From a bacterium (GTDB lineage Bacteria; Orphanbacterota; Orphanbacteria; Orphanbacterales; Orphanbacteraceae): a DNA stretch of 64,000 nucleotides. The translations under genes and the position numbers were made by a program. Positions 43,571 through 53,831 of this stretch are shown here, in pieces (within the stretch, counting starts at the first letter, position 1; every line of letters starts with the position of its first letter). The notes under the pieces were generated by a model. The model saw nothing but the letters and a program-made list of their open reading frames with translations, did not search any database and was not told the DNA's origin. The stretch spans positions 62,001-126,000 of the forward strand of contig JALGYY010000028.1 of NCBI GenBank assembly GCA_025782575.1, written 5' to 3'.

Positions 43571-44727
43571 TTCCCCTCACCGCCGAACATGTAGGCTCTC
43601 TCGAAAATCGTTTCCAGAACGATCTGGGCCGGCGCGTCCCGAAGTTCCTTCATGATTTCGGGTATCGGCTCCTCGCCGAACATTTCGCCGTTCGGTGAGA
43701 GCCGTTCCAGGATCCCGTCCGATACTGTAACCATCAGGCTGCCACGGTCGAGGTGAATATAGCCCCGTTTGAATTTGAGCTCCGGAAGAGGGCCGAGAAC
43801 GGAGCCACCCACTTCGAGACGGAACCACCCCCGGTCCATCATGACAAACGGTGGAACATGACCTGCGTTGACATACATCAGGTTCCCGTTAGCTTCCAGC
43901 TCACCATAGAACATCGACACGAATTTCGTAGAGAGATTGCTCCTGTGAATCACGCGATTCAACCTGGCGATTGTGGGCGAGATCTTGGTGTCTTTATCGA
44001 TTCCCATCCGAAGCCCGGTTACCACATCCCGAACGAGGAGGGCAGCCGGAAGGCCATGGCCGCTCGCATCGCCAAGGGCGAAACCCATGAATTCCTCGGC
44101 GGTCATGATGAAATCGTAAAAGTCCCCCCCGACGTCATCCGCGGAAATCGACTTCCCTGCAAATTCGTAGCCGGGAAACTCGGGCAGACGCCGAGGAAAG
44201 AGGCTCCGTTGAATCAGGCGAGTCTCCTCAAGATCCTCCTCGAGGCCCTCGGTATCGAAACGGTGATTCAGAAAGTGGCGGATGGTGTTCAGCGCAAACT
44301 CGATCTGCTCCCGTTCCCAGCCCGGTGCAAGACCGAACGCGAGAACGGCGACTCTCTCGCGACCGACCATGATCGCCGCTGACTCGGTACCCCCGAGGAT
44401 TTCCTGCTCAAAGTCAGGGTCGATACCAGGGGTTGTGGAATCGAAGATGTATCCGCGATGTTCGAAGAGAAGTTTGACAGGCGGATAGTCTAGCGAAATC
44501 TCGGTTCCTTCGACGTTTTGCGGGCTGTTGAGGTCTACTCTCAGTACGAGCTTGGAATCGACAACTTCATACAGCCGGCCGTTCGAGATCGAGAGATCGG
44601 GCCCGAAGCTCTCTACGAGCTGGTGCAGGACGGACGAGAGCACTTCGGTCCGGTCTCCTCCCCCCGCGATTCGGGAGAGAAGATCGTCGAGCTTGCGATA
44701 GAATACTTTGGGGTCTGTGATCGGCAA
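43525..44727 (-). CDS. PP2C-type (SpoIIE/RsbU) serine phosphatase with GAF-like sensor domain
   Basis: 400 residues from TTG 44727 after AAGGGAC. Residues of about 15-165 are a GAF-like sensor. A helical linker (EGLEEDLEETRLIQRSLFPRRLPEFPGYEFAG, in parts) precedes the phosphatase core with metal-binding Asp residues in ISADDVGGDFYDF, ALGDASGHGLPAALL, VTVSDGILERL and KWEDDATVLVI. Such enzymes dephosphorylate anti-anti-sigma factors in partner-switching circuits. No sigma, RsbW or RsbV gene is adjacent. Translation is coupled to the PLD gene by overlap. Confidence 0.92.
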   Translation of the reverse strand: MPITDPKVFYRKLDDLLSRIAGGGDRTEVLSSVLHQLVESFGPDLSISNGRLYEVVDSKLVLRVDLNSPQNVEGTEISLDYPPVKLLFEHRGYIFDSTTPGIDPDFEQEILGGTESAAIMVGRERVAVLAFGLAPGWEREQIEFALNTIRHFLNHRFDTEGLEEDLEETRLIQRSLFPRRLPEFPGYEFAGKSISADDVGGDFYDFIMTAEEFMGFALGDASGHGLPAALLVRDVVTGLRMGIDKDTKISPTIARLNRVIHRSNLSTKFVSMFYGELEANGNLMYVNAGHVPPFVMMDRGWFRLEVGGSVLGPLPELKFKRGYIHLDRGSLMVTVSDGILERLSPNGEMFGEEPIPEIMKELRDAPAQIVLETIFERAYMFGGEGKWEDDATVLVIRRLA

Positions 44728-44811
44728 TGTACTGTCCCTTCCTGAGATGTATAGTCGTGGAGCCGGTCCCCCCGATCAAGCGACATATTGAGCTCAAAGC
44801 TGATTTTTTTG

Positions 44812-44840
44812 TTGCCCCCCCCTGAACCCCCCTGTAAAAT
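44812..44840 (+). promoter_or_regulatory. Possible promoter of the ATP synthase operon
   Basis: TTGCCC (44812-44817), a 17-base spacer made largely of two C-tracts, and TAAAAT (44835-44840). Transcription would begin near 44847, giving a leader of under 20 bases before the ATG at 44865. The -35 is imperfect, so this is tentative. Confidence 0.4.
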
Positions 44841-44864
44841 ACTAATCTTTTGAGCAGCGAAAAA

Positions 44865-45170
44865 ATGGAAAAGAGAAGAAAAGCGATCAAGCGCCTCAAA
44901 AAGGGGCTCGATGCGGTTCATCGAACGGTCCGAAAGGAAGCCTCGATCGGCCGCTATCTCCATCTCGGGGTGACTTTTGCCCTGTCGGCTCTTCTCTTTT
45001 TTTTCGTGGGCTACCGGCTCGACCTCTGGCTTGGAACGCTTCCGGTCTTCACGCTGGTCGGGACGTTTCTCGGCGGTACCGGCGGTTTCATCTATCTCTA
45101 CCAGGATCTGACCGCGGGAGACCGCGAAAAGGCCGCCGGAAAGCGCAGGAACAAGAGGTCCGGATCGTGA
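44865..45170 (+). CDS. AtpZ/AtpI-like ATP synthase accessory membrane protein
   Basis: 101 residues from ATG 44865 (TTG 44850 would add five residues). A basic N-terminus (MEKRRKAIKRLKKGLDAVHR) is followed by two membrane helices (LHLGVTFALSALLFFFVGYRLD, in part, and TLVGTFLGGTGGFIYLYQ), the AtpZ/ATPase_gene1 pattern. Proteins of this kind help c-ring assembly or Mg2+ supply. First gene of the atp operon; the stop overlaps the next start (GTGA). Confidence 0.82.
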   Translation: MEKRRKAIKRLKKGLDAVHRTVRKEASIGRYLHLGVTFALSALLFFFVGYRLDLWLGTLPVFTLVGTFLGGTGGFIYLYQDLTAGDREKAAGKRRNKRSGS

Positions 45171-45604
45171 ATGCGGGGATTACCCGTCTCTTTCTCATCG
45201 GGTCGGTGACGATTACGGCGCTGCTCTTCCTGGTGCTCCGGCCGATCTACGCCGCCCGAATGGATGGCGACCCGACGGGGAGCCTTCTGGCCGGCCTCGG
45301 GACCGGCCTGCTGGTGATAGCGGGAAGTTTTTTTGTGCAGCGATGGGCGTTTCGCGCCTCCACGAGCTCTTTTTTCGTGGTGTTTCTGGGGGGCATGCTC
45401 GTCCGGCTCATATTGTTTGGCGCTCTGATCGGATTTGCGTATCTTGTCCCTGTGTTGCACGGGCAAGGTGTTGCCGTGGCGCTTCTCACAGCGTTTTTTC
45501 CCCTGACCCTCCTCGAGGTACTCTGCCTCGTCCGATGGGCTGACGGGGTGGCTCGGAACGAAGCTCCAGCCGGCTCTGAAGGCGCTTCTTCCGGGAACGA
45601 ATAA
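45167..45604 (+). CDS. atpI: ATP synthase subunit I-like membrane protein
   Basis: 145 residues from GTG 45167, coupled to the preceding stop. Four hydrophobic helices (LIGSVTITALLFLVL, GLGTGLLVIAGSFFVQRW, FFVVFLGGMLVRLILFGALIGFAYL in parts, VALLTAFFPLTLLEVLCLV) match the ATP-synt_I layout. Position between the AtpZ-like gene and atpB supports a role in assembly of the Fo c-ring. Confidence 0.8.
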   Translation: MNAGITRLFLIGSVTITALLFLVLRPIYAARMDGDPTGSLLAGLGTGLLVIAGSFFVQRWAFRASTSSFFVVFLGGMLVRLILFGALIGFAYLVPVLHGQGVAVALLTAFFPLTLLEVLCLVRWADGVARNEAPAGSEGASSGNE

Positions 45605-45619
45605 AGGGTTTCGAGCAGA

Positions 45620-46507
45620 ATGGAAGAAATAATCCTGGCCCAGACCGGTCATGGTGAAGAAGCGGAACACGCCGTGGAAGCGGTGAATGGCGCGGCGGCC
45701 GAAGCGGCGCACGGTGCAGCAGGCCATGGCGACGTATTTGAGTTCAGCCAGCTGTTCCACCATATGGAAGACACGGTCCTGCTTCAGCTTCCGAGCTTTT
45801 CAATCGGGAGCCTGACGATCGACCTCTCGATCACCAAGCTCGTTCTCATGATGATTCTGTCGGGGGGAATCACGCTGCTCGCGTTCGGCGCTCTCGCCCG
45901 CAAAATCCGTGGCGGTGCCGCTCCCCGCGGGATACTCGCCAACCTGACCGAAGCGCTCTTCGATTTCGTCAATCGAGATATGATCATCGGCATGATGGGC
46001 GAAAAAGCGGGCCGGCAATTCGCGCCCTACTTCACCAGCCTGTTCTTCTTTATTTTATTCGCGAATCTTATCGGACTCATTCCCTTCATGGGAACGGCAA
46101 CCAGTAATATCGCCGTCACGGCTTCTCTAGCTGTACTCACGTTTTTCATCACCCAGGTAAGCGCCGTTCGCGTGCAGGGGATCGTTCCCTATATGAAGCA
46201 TCATGTTCCACCGGGTATGCCCATCTTCCTGATTCCGATCATGGTGCCGATCGAGATACTCGGGCACTTCATCAAACCGTTCGCGCTCACCATCCGTCTC
46301 TTCGCGAACATGACCGGCGGACATGTGGTCATTCTTTCGGTAATCGGCATGCTGTTTCTCTTTAAATCATTGATGCTCGCTCCACTGGTTGTGGGATTCG
46401 TCCTGTTTATCGATTTCCTGGAGCTGCTCGTTGCCTTCATACAGGCATATGTATTCGTTCTACTGTCGATCTTGTTTGTCAACGCCGCGATCCAACCCGA
46501 GCATTGA
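45620..46507 (+). CDS. atpB: F-type ATP synthase subunit a
   Basis: 295 residues. About 55 N-terminal residues are Ala/Glu/His-rich (HGEEAEHAVEAVNGAAAEAA) and precede the conserved core. Proton-channel features: the essential Arg in PFALTIRLFANMTGGHVV and the following polar helix LLVAFIQAYVFVLLSILFV. It forms the half-channels that carry protons to the c-ring in the inner membrane. The start is ATG 45620. Confidence 0.96.
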   Translation: MEEIILAQTGHGEEAEHAVEAVNGAAAEAAHGAAGHGDVFEFSQLFHHMEDTVLLQLPSFSIGSLTIDLSITKLVLMMILSGGITLLAFGALARKIRGGAAPRGILANLTEALFDFVNRDMIIGMMGEKAGRQFAPYFTSLFFFILFANLIGLIPFMGTATSNIAVTASLAVLTFFITQVSAVRVQGIVPYMKHHVPPGMPIFLIPIMVPIEILGHFIKPFALTIRLFANMTGGHVVILSVIGMLFLFKSLMLAPLVVGFVLFIDFLELLVAFIQAYVFVLLSILFVNAAIQPEH

Positions 46508-46577
46508 GGCAAGGTCACTTATCTTGCTGTACCCGGATGAAAAAGGCCGGGGAACGGCGAAGGAAGAAGGAGGATAG

Positions 46578-46805
<228 letters not shown>

Positions 46806-46844
46806 GAACGAGAGGAAGAACCACTCTCTGAATCGAGGGAACGT

Positions 46845-47345
46845 ATGGACATATTGAGCATTGAACCGGGACTCATGTTCTGGACTGTGCTGATCTTCCT
46901 GATCTTTGTCTTCCTGCTGCGGAAGTTCGCGTGGGGGCCGATTGTTACCGCGCTCGATGAGCGTGAGAAGAACATCCTCGATTCGATCGAGTCGGCGGAG
47001 CGGTCCCGGGATGACGGGATAAAGATTCTCGCCGAGCAGAAGGATACGCTGCGGAAGAGCCGCGAGGAGGCGAAGAGCATCATCGCGGAAGCACGTGCGG
47101 TCGCGGGCAAGGAAGGCGAAAAAGTCCTTGCAAAGACCCGCGCAGAAGCGGACCAGGTGCTCGAGCGGGCCAAGGCTGAAATCCGGAACGAGGAAGCGCA
47201 GGCGGTGAACAGGGTGCGGGAGGAAGCTGTCGATATCGCGATGAGCGCCGCCGCCAAACTGATCCAGCGTACGCTGGGTGAACCCGATCAGCGCCGCCTT
47301 GTGGAAGAGTTCATCAGCCAGGTCAGTACAGGAAAGAAGTCGTGA
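46845..47345 (+). CDS. atpF: F-type ATP synthase subunit b
   Basis: 166 residues. One N-terminal membrane helix (GLMFWTVLIFLIFVFLLRKFA) and then a long, charged, nearly uninterrupted helix (residues 35-150, Ala/Glu/Arg-rich) that forms the peripheral stalk dimer. Typical length. The stop overlaps the atpH start by four bases. Confidence 0.96.
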   Translation: MDILSIEPGLMFWTVLIFLIFVFLLRKFAWGPIVTALDEREKNILDSIESAERSRDDGIKILAEQKDTLRKSREEAKSIIAEARAVAGKEGEKVLAKTRAEADQVLERAKAEIRNEEAQAVNRVREEAVDIAMSAAAKLIQRTLGEPDQRRLVEEFISQVSTGKKS

Positions 47346-47905
47346 TAGCGACCGGAGGGGCGATTTCACGCGTCTATGCTACGGCTCTCTTCGAGCTGGC
47401 GGAGCAGGGCGGACAACAAGAAGAGACCCTCGCGGAAGTGCGCACACTTCTGGAAGTATTCGATAAGGAAGATCGTTTCCGGGCCGTTCTGGAATCACCC
47501 AGAGTTGAGGTGGCCCAAAAGGGGAAGCTTTTCGCCGACGTCTTCGGCGATGAGGTGTCGCCCCATGTGAGAAACCTCTTCTCCTTGCTGCTCCGGACAA
47601 ACAGGCACTTCTTTTTTCGGCAGATTCTCTCGGTGTTCATCGAGCTCTACGAGGAATCGAAGGGACGGATCCACGCGGCGGTGACAACGGCCACACCACT
47701 TACCGATGACGAGACGGATCGGCTCGTACAGGCACTTTCCAAGAGAATCGGCAGGGAAGTGTTGCTCGAAAAGGAAGTCAACCCCGAGATGATGGGCGGA
47801 GCGATCCTTCGGTACGGCGATTACATCGTGGACGGTAGTCTTCAAACTCGTATGAGACAGATGAAAGAAAACCTTCTCAAGAATACGGACTCACAAGGGA
47901 GCTAG
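47342..47905 (+). CDS. atpH: F-type ATP synthase subunit delta
   Basis: 187 residues from GTG 47342. OSCP/delta pattern: GGAISRVYATALFELAEQGG, LLLRTNRHFFFRQILSVFIELYEESKG, ending in VNPEMMGGAILRYGDYIVDGSLQTRMRQMKENL, read in parts. It joins the peripheral stalk to the alpha subunits. Overlaps atpF by four bases and precedes atpA by seven. Confidence 0.96.
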   Translation: MIATGGAISRVYATALFELAEQGGQQEETLAEVRTLLEVFDKEDRFRAVLESPRVEVAQKGKLFADVFGDEVSPHVRNLFSLLLRTNRHFFFRQILSVFIELYEESKGRIHAAVTTATPLTDDETDRLVQALSKRIGREVLLEKEVNPEMMGGAILRYGDYIVDGSLQTRMRQMKENLLKNTDSQGS

Positions 47906-47912
47906 GCGTTAG

Positions 47913-49436
47913 ATGGCGATCAAACTTCGACCTGACGAGATTACTTCCGTCATCAAGCAGCGGCTCGAGATGTTCGAGTCAGATCTCGCCGTAGAGGAAG
48001 TCGGGACGGTTCTCGAGGTGGGCGACGGTATCGCCCGCATCTACGGTCTCGATTCCGCGATGGCGGGAGAGATGCTCGATTTCGGCAAAGACATTTTCGG
48101 TATCGCACTGAACCTCGAGGAAGACTCGATCGGTGCGGTGATTCTGGGCGACTACCTGCACATTTCCGAGGGTGACGAAGTCCGGCGGACCGGCCGGGTC
48201 ATTCAAGTGCCGGTAGGTGAGGCGCTGGTGGGCCGTGTGGTAAACCCTCTGGGGCAGCCGCTCGACGGCAAGGGTCCGGTGCAGACCGACAAGTACCGCC
48301 CTCTCGAATTCAAAGCCCCGGGCGTGATCGACCGCCAGCCGGTGAAAGAACCTCTCCAGACCGGAGTGAAGGCGATCGATTCGATGATCCCGATCGGCCG
48401 TGGCCAGCGGGAGCTGATCATCGGCGACAGGAGCACCGGCAAGACTGCGGTGGCGATCGACGCGATCATCAATCAAAAGGGTAACGGCGTGAAGTGCGTT
48501 TACGTGGCGATCGGGCAGAAAGCCTCGACCGTTGCGGGTGTCGTGGAGAGGCTGACTGAACACGGCGCGATGGGCTACACCATTGTCGTTCTCGCGGGCG
48601 CGAGTGACCCGGCGCCCCTCCAGTACATCGCCCCTTACTCAGGCTGCGCCATGGCCGAGTATTTCATGTACGAGAAAAATGAGCATACCCTCGTTATTTA
48701 TGACGATCTTTCGAAGCAGGCGCAGGCCTATCGCCAGCTTTCGCTTCTTCTGCGCCGGCCGCCGGGACGCGAGGCGTACCCGGGTGACGTGTTCTATCTT
48801 CACTCACGGCTCCTGGAGCGCGCGGTAAAGCTGAGCGATGAGCTCGGCGCCGGATCACTCACGGCACTGCCGATCATCGAAACGCAGGCGGGTGACGTTT
48901 CCGCCTATATCCCGACCAACGTGATTTCAATCACAGACGGTCAGATTTACCTGCAGCCGGACCTCTTCTTCTCCGGTGTGCGTCCCGCCGTGAATGTGGG
49001 AATCTCCGTCTCGCGAGTAGGTGGTAACGCGCAGATCAAGGCGATGCGGCAGGTTGCCGGTTCGCTCCGACTCGATCTCGCTCAGTTCCGAGAGCTGGAA
49101 GCGTTCGCTTCGCTCGGAACGGAGCTCGACAAGTCGTCCCAGGCCCAGCTCGATCGGGGTATGAGGATGGTGGAGCTGCTGAAGCAGCCCCAATACAAGC
49201 CGATGTCGGTGTCGGAGCAGGTAGCGATCATCTTCGCCGGTTCCAGAGGTCTGCTGGACGATGTCCCGGTCAATCGGATTCGCGCATTCGAAAAGCAGTG
49301 TCTCGAACACATGCATGCGAGCCACTCCGATCTGCTCGACAAGATCGCGAGCGAAGGGACGATCTCCGATGAGTTGGAGAAAGCTCTCTCTACGGCAATC
49401 CAAGAGTTCAAGCAGTCGGTGTTCACCGAGGAGTAG
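47913..49436 (+). CDS. atpA: F-type ATP synthase subunit alpha
   Basis: 507 residues. P-loop [15 protein letters not shown], the arginine-finger segment [18 protein letters not shown], and the N-terminal [35 protein letters not shown] (in parts). Non-catalytic nucleotide-binding subunit of F1. Standard length and position. Confidence 0.98.
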   Translation: MAIKLRPDEITSVIKQRLEMFESDLAVEEVGTVLEVGDGIARIYGLDSAMAGEMLDFGKDIFGIALNLEEDSIGAVILGDYLHISEGDEVRRTGRVIQVPVGEALVGRVVNPLGQPLDGKGPVQTDKYRPLEFKAPGVIDRQPVKEPLQTGVKAIDSMIPIGRGQRELIIGDRSTGKTAVAIDAIINQKGNGVKCVYVAIGQKASTVAGVVERLTEHGAMGYTIVVLAGASDPAPLQYIAPYSGCAMAEYFMYEKNEHTLVIYDDLSKQAQAYRQLSLLLRRPPGREAYPGDVFYLHSRLLERAVKLSDELGAGSLTALPIIETQAGDVSAYIPTNVISITDGQIYLQPDLFFSGVRPAVNVGISVSRVGGNAQIKAMRQVAGSLRLDLAQFRELEAFASLGTELDKSSQAQLDRGMRMVELLKQPQYKPMSVSEQVAIIFAGSRGLLDDVPVNRIRAFEKQCLEHMHASHSDLLDKIASEGTISDELEKALSTAIQEFKQSVFTEE

Positions 49437-49445
49437 CGCCGGATC

Positions 49446-50315
49446 ATGGCCAACGCCAGAGAAATTGAAAAACGGATCACGAGCTTCGGGAAGACGAAGC
49501 AGATCACGCGGACCATGGAGCTCGTCGCCACGTCGCGAATGAAGAAGACCCAGGACCGTCTGTTTGCGGCGAAGCCGTACGCCGAGAAGATGCAGGACAT
49601 TCTCTCCTCGGTTAATCTCGAGGAGCACAGCGAGGCGTTCCCACTTCTCCAGTCTCGCGAGAAGGTGTGTCGCTCCGGTCTATTGCTCATCACGACGAAC
49701 CGGGGTCTGTGCGGCGGATTCAATGCGAATCTCATTCGCCTGGCCCGGCAGAAGATGGATGAATTGAAAGCGGCCGGGACCGAGTTCGAACTTCACGTGG
49801 TCGGCAAGAAGGGATCGAATGCTCTCCGCTATCTTGGTTACGAGATCGTCACTGCCCGGACAGACATAGGCGACTATCCTTCCTACGAAGAAGGAGCGGA
49901 GATCGCAGCCATGTTTATCGAGAAATTCGTAAAGGGCACGATCGATGAACTGCACATGGTGTATGCCGAATTCAGGAATGTGGCGTCTCAGCCGGCGGCG
50001 ATCGAAACGGTCCTTCCTCTCCAGGTCGAGGAGGAGGGGGGCGGCGATGGTCCGCAGGCGGAGTTCATTCTCGAGCCGTCACCTGCGGAAATTCTGGAAA
50101 ACCTCCTTCCCCGCATTGTGGAGAACCGTATCTTCAAGGCTCTCCTCGAAAGTGCAGCCGGCGAACAGGCGGCGCGACGGGTGGCTATGAAGAATGCCAC
50201 GGACAATGCGGAGGAACTGATACGTTTGCTGACCCGTTCGTACAACCGCGCGCGTCAGGCGCAGATCACCCAGGAACTCGCCGAAATCGTCGGCGGAGCG
50301 GAAGCGCTCGCCTAG
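49446..50315 (+). CDS. atpG: F-type ATP synthase subunit gamma
   Basis: 289 residues. Coiled-coil N-terminus MANAREIEKRITSFGKTKQI with TRTMELVATSRMKK, the Rossmann-like middle (GLLLITTNRGLCGGFNANLI), and the C-terminal helix (RVAMKNATDNAEELIRLLTR, then YNRARQAQITQELAEIVGGA). It is the rotating central shaft. Confidence 0.97.
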   Translation: MANAREIEKRITSFGKTKQITRTMELVATSRMKKTQDRLFAAKPYAEKMQDILSSVNLEEHSEAFPLLQSREKVCRSGLLLITTNRGLCGGFNANLIRLARQKMDELKAAGTEFELHVVGKKGSNALRYLGYEIVTARTDIGDYPSYEEGAEIAAMFIEKFVKGTIDELHMVYAEFRNVASQPAAIETVLPLQVEEEGGGDGPQAEFILEPSPAEILENLLPRIVENRIFKALLESAAGEQAARRVAMKNATDNAEELIRLLTRSYNRARQAQITQELAEIVGGAEALA

Positions 50316-51761
<1,446 letters not shown>

Positions 51762-51781
51762 GGGCGTAGGGAGCAGCAAGT

Positions 51782-52051
51782 ATGGCGACGAAGACATTGC
51801 AATGCGAAATTCTCTCACCCGAGGGAAGTGTCTATCGGGGAGAGGCGACCATGGTAGTCGCCACCGCGGTCGACGGCGAACTCGGGGTTCTCTACAATCA
51901 CGCGCCGCTGGTAACCGCTCTTGGATCGGGCTCTCTCCGCACTACGTCTGAGGACGGCACTGTGAAAGAATGGACCGCCGAGGGTGGGTTTCTGGAAGTT
52001 CACAAGAATCACGTGACCATTCTGTCCGATAAGATCAGCGAGAAGGCGTAA
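51782..52051 (+). CDS. atpC: F-type ATP synthase subunit epsilon, short form
   Basis: 89 residues only. The beta-sandwich is complete (LQCEILSPEGSVYRGEAT, TAVDGELGVLYNHAPLVTAL, WTAEGGFLEVHKNHVTILSD). The two C-terminal helices found in 130-140-residue homologues, which lock rotation in the auto-inhibited state, are absent; the stop is clean and no matching frame continues beyond it. A natural short epsilon is likely, as known in some other bacteria. Last gene of the atp operon; the REP-like palindrome follows 24 bases later. Confidence 0.93.
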   Translation: MATKTLQCEILSPEGSVYRGEATMVVATAVDGELGVLYNHAPLVTALGSGSLRTTSEDGTVKEWTAEGGFLEVHKNHVTILSDKISEKA

Positions 52052-52075
52052 GCCGTCTGATCGATCTGACCGGAA

Positions 52076-52139
52076 TATGGGGACACAATACGCAATTTCT
52101 TCGCCGGGTGCAGGCGGAGATGCGTATTGTGTCCCCATA
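52076..52139. repeat. REP-like palindrome, copy B
   Basis: Perfect 19-base inverted arms at 52076-52094 and 52121-52139 (outer part TATGGGGACACAATACGCA) flank a 26-base centre. The core GGGGACACAATAC is shared exactly with copy A at 2229-2298. It follows atpC directly, so a strong hairpin would form at the 3' end of the atp mRNA, where REP elements are known to protect transcripts or end transcription. Confidence 0.78.
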
Positions 52140-52341
52140 ATTAAGATGGTCCGGTCGCACATGAAAGCCCTAAAAGATCATTTCATCCTCTACAAAACCA
52201 GAGCCTCCGGGATACCAGGATCGTATCTGAGCATTGCGCGCGTGGCTGTAAATCCGTAGCTTATGTCGGGTGTCAAATATGACGGCCTTGGTAAAGTCGC
52301 CGATTCCGCATATTTTCGACAGAGAAGAAGGAGGTACGGTC

Positions 52342-52866
52342 ATTAGCAAGCGACATGAATTCAACCGGGTGTTGAAGTTCTTTGCGGTTGGGCTGCAGGT
52401 CATCATGTTTTCTGCGATCCTATTCGGATGTGGAGAAGACAAGAAGACCACGGCCCCGACCGCGTCGACCCTGACTCTGAGCAAAGCAGATGTTCTGGTG
52501 GATGGGGAGTCCGTGAATGGTAAGATCCTCCCCCGTGATCATGGAATGAAAGTCAGTACGCGCTTCGAGGCCGTATTGACAGTTCCGGATGGTGTCATCG
52601 AGTCCGGCGCGGTCTGGATCCACTACGAGCGCCCCGGAAGAATGAGCATGATGCACGATACGGGAACGTTCATGCTTCATGACGACGGCACACACGGAGA
52701 TCTGATTCCGAACGATGGTGAATACTGCTACGAAGACTCAGTGGGCACCTACGGCTGTCATGGAATGGAGAATCCGGAAGGTGAATATCAATACAATTGC
52801 TACGGTGTCGATGAAGACGGGCATGAAACCAATCACATCAATCTCCGTGTGACTCTCGTAGAGTAG
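52342..52866 (+). CDS. Lipoprotein of unknown function, possibly started at an ATT codon
   Basis: About 174 residues. The only strong ribosome site, AAGGAGGT (52328-52335), stands six bases before ATT at 52342. From there the protein begins SKRHEFNRVLKFFAVGLQ and reaches the lipobox LFGC, a textbook lipoprotein signal. The in-frame GTG 52270 and ATG 52279 lack such sites and would add an odd N-terminus. The mature part has a beta-rich domain with metal-suited His/Met/Asp clusters (RMSMMHDTGTFMLHDDGTHG). Family unknown. Confidence 0.6.
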   Translation: MSKRHEFNRVLKFFAVGLQVIMFSAILFGCGEDKKTTAPTASTLTLSKADVLVDGESVNGKILPRDHGMKVSTRFEAVLTVPDGVIESGAVWIHYERPGRMSMMHDTGTFMLHDDGTHGDLIPNDGEYCYEDSVGTYGCHGMENPEGEYQYNCYGVDEDGHETNHINLRVTLVE

Positions 52867-52922
52867 ATAGTTGCCTCCCCAAAGATTGAGTCCTTTCCCT
52901 CATTAATCGGTTGTGGCCGTAA

Positions 52923-52952
52923 GCGGGTGCTCCAGGCGAGCGGAGCACCCGC
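52923..52952 (+). terminator. Strong hairpin after the lipoprotein gene
   Basis: Perfect 11-base stem GCGGGTGCTCC / GGAGCACCCGC (52923-52933 and 52942-52952) with an eight-base loop, followed at once by a small GCCCT/AGGGC stem. No T-run follows, so it may be a terminator with a poor tail or an mRNA-stabilising hairpin. Confidence 0.5.
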
Positions 52953-53059
52953 GCCCTCAGGGCGTAATAAGCGTCACGTCGACCAATCTCCGTCCCATGA
53001 CCCACTTCTGAATCATATTCACTTGTTGCGAGCAGCGAATTAGAATAGGAATATACTAT

Positions 53060-53704
53060 ATGGATCCTCTGGAAATTATCGCTGCCACGGCGGACCCTTC
53101 GTTTGCGACAGACGAAGGTGGTCGCGTTGTAATCTGGAACCCGGCGGTAGAACGTCTGCTCGGCTACAGAGCCCAGGACGTCCTGGGCCGGTCTTGTCAT
53201 GAGGTCATCTGCGGCCGGGATATATTCGGAAACCGCTTCTGTGTCGAACTCTGCACGATCATGAGCATGGTTCAGCGTGGTGAAGGGATCCGCCGGTTCG
53301 AACTGGATGTCCGAAAGTCATCAAGCGAGGTCTTTCGCGCGTCAATCACAATTGTTGTGATACCGGGGCCGCGAGAATCACAGTTCACCATCGTTCACAT
53401 CATCCTCCCTCTTGAAGGGGATTCGGCCCGATCGGCCGTTCCGGTCGTTGGTCCTGAACCCGGGTTGTCCATTCCGATTCCTGACGAAGGCGAGTCGCTT
53501 ACTGAGCCGGTCTCGCCGCTGACGGCACGAGAACTCGAGGTACTTCGTCTGATGGCCAAAGGGACGAGTACCCGCGAGATCGCTGACGCCCTGTTCATCA
53601 GTATTGCCACCGTCCGGAACCACGTTCAGCACATTCTGAGCAAGCTCGATGCTCACAGCAAACTCGAAGCAGTAGCCCTCGCTCTTCAGAATCGCCTCAT
53701 CTGA
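53060..53704 (+). CDS. PAS-LuxR transcriptional regulator with four clustered cysteines
   Basis: 214 residues. Residues of about 5-115 are a PAS domain (ATADPSFATDEGGRVVIWNP, AVERLLGYRAQDVLGRSC). Inside it, C46-x4-C51-x9-C61-x3-C65 (CHEVICGRDIFGNRFCVELC) could bind a metal or Fe-S cluster or act as a thiol switch. Residues of about 150-208 are a LuxR/GerE helix-turn-helix (LTARELEVLRLMAKGTSTRE, VRNHVQHILSKLDAHSKLEA). No receiver domain. It stands just upstream of the electron-transfer operon, in the same direction, with a palindrome between them, and is its probable regulator. Confidence 0.88.
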   Translation: MDPLEIIAATADPSFATDEGGRVVIWNPAVERLLGYRAQDVLGRSCHEVICGRDIFGNRFCVELCTIMSMVQRGEGIRRFELDVRKSSSEVFRASITIVVIPGPRESQFTIVHIILPLEGDSARSAVPVVGPEPGLSIPIPDEGESLTEPVSPLTARELEVLRLMAKGTSTREIADALFISIATVRNHVQHILSKLDAHSKLEAVALALQNRLI

Positions 53705-53719
53705 CACTATTTCCTGGGA

Positions 53720-53737
53720 ATGATGCATTTGCATCAT
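53720..53737. promoter_or_regulatory. Palindrome upstream of the cytochrome-porin operon
   Basis: A perfect 18-base inverted repeat, ATGATGCA-TT-TGCATCAT, lies 16 bases after the PAS-LuxR stop codon and 94 bases before the cytochrome-porin start. Size and symmetry suit a dimeric LuxR-type regulator. It is followed by AT-rich DNA in which no clear sigma-70 boxes stand out. Operator function is inferred. Confidence 0.5.
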
Positions 53738-53831
53738 GATTTTGATTGATTTGGCGGATGGTAATGGTGTCAAACACCCCCGATATTGGATACAGGAGCA
53801 ATGCGATGTATCCAGAACCGAGGGAGTAAAA

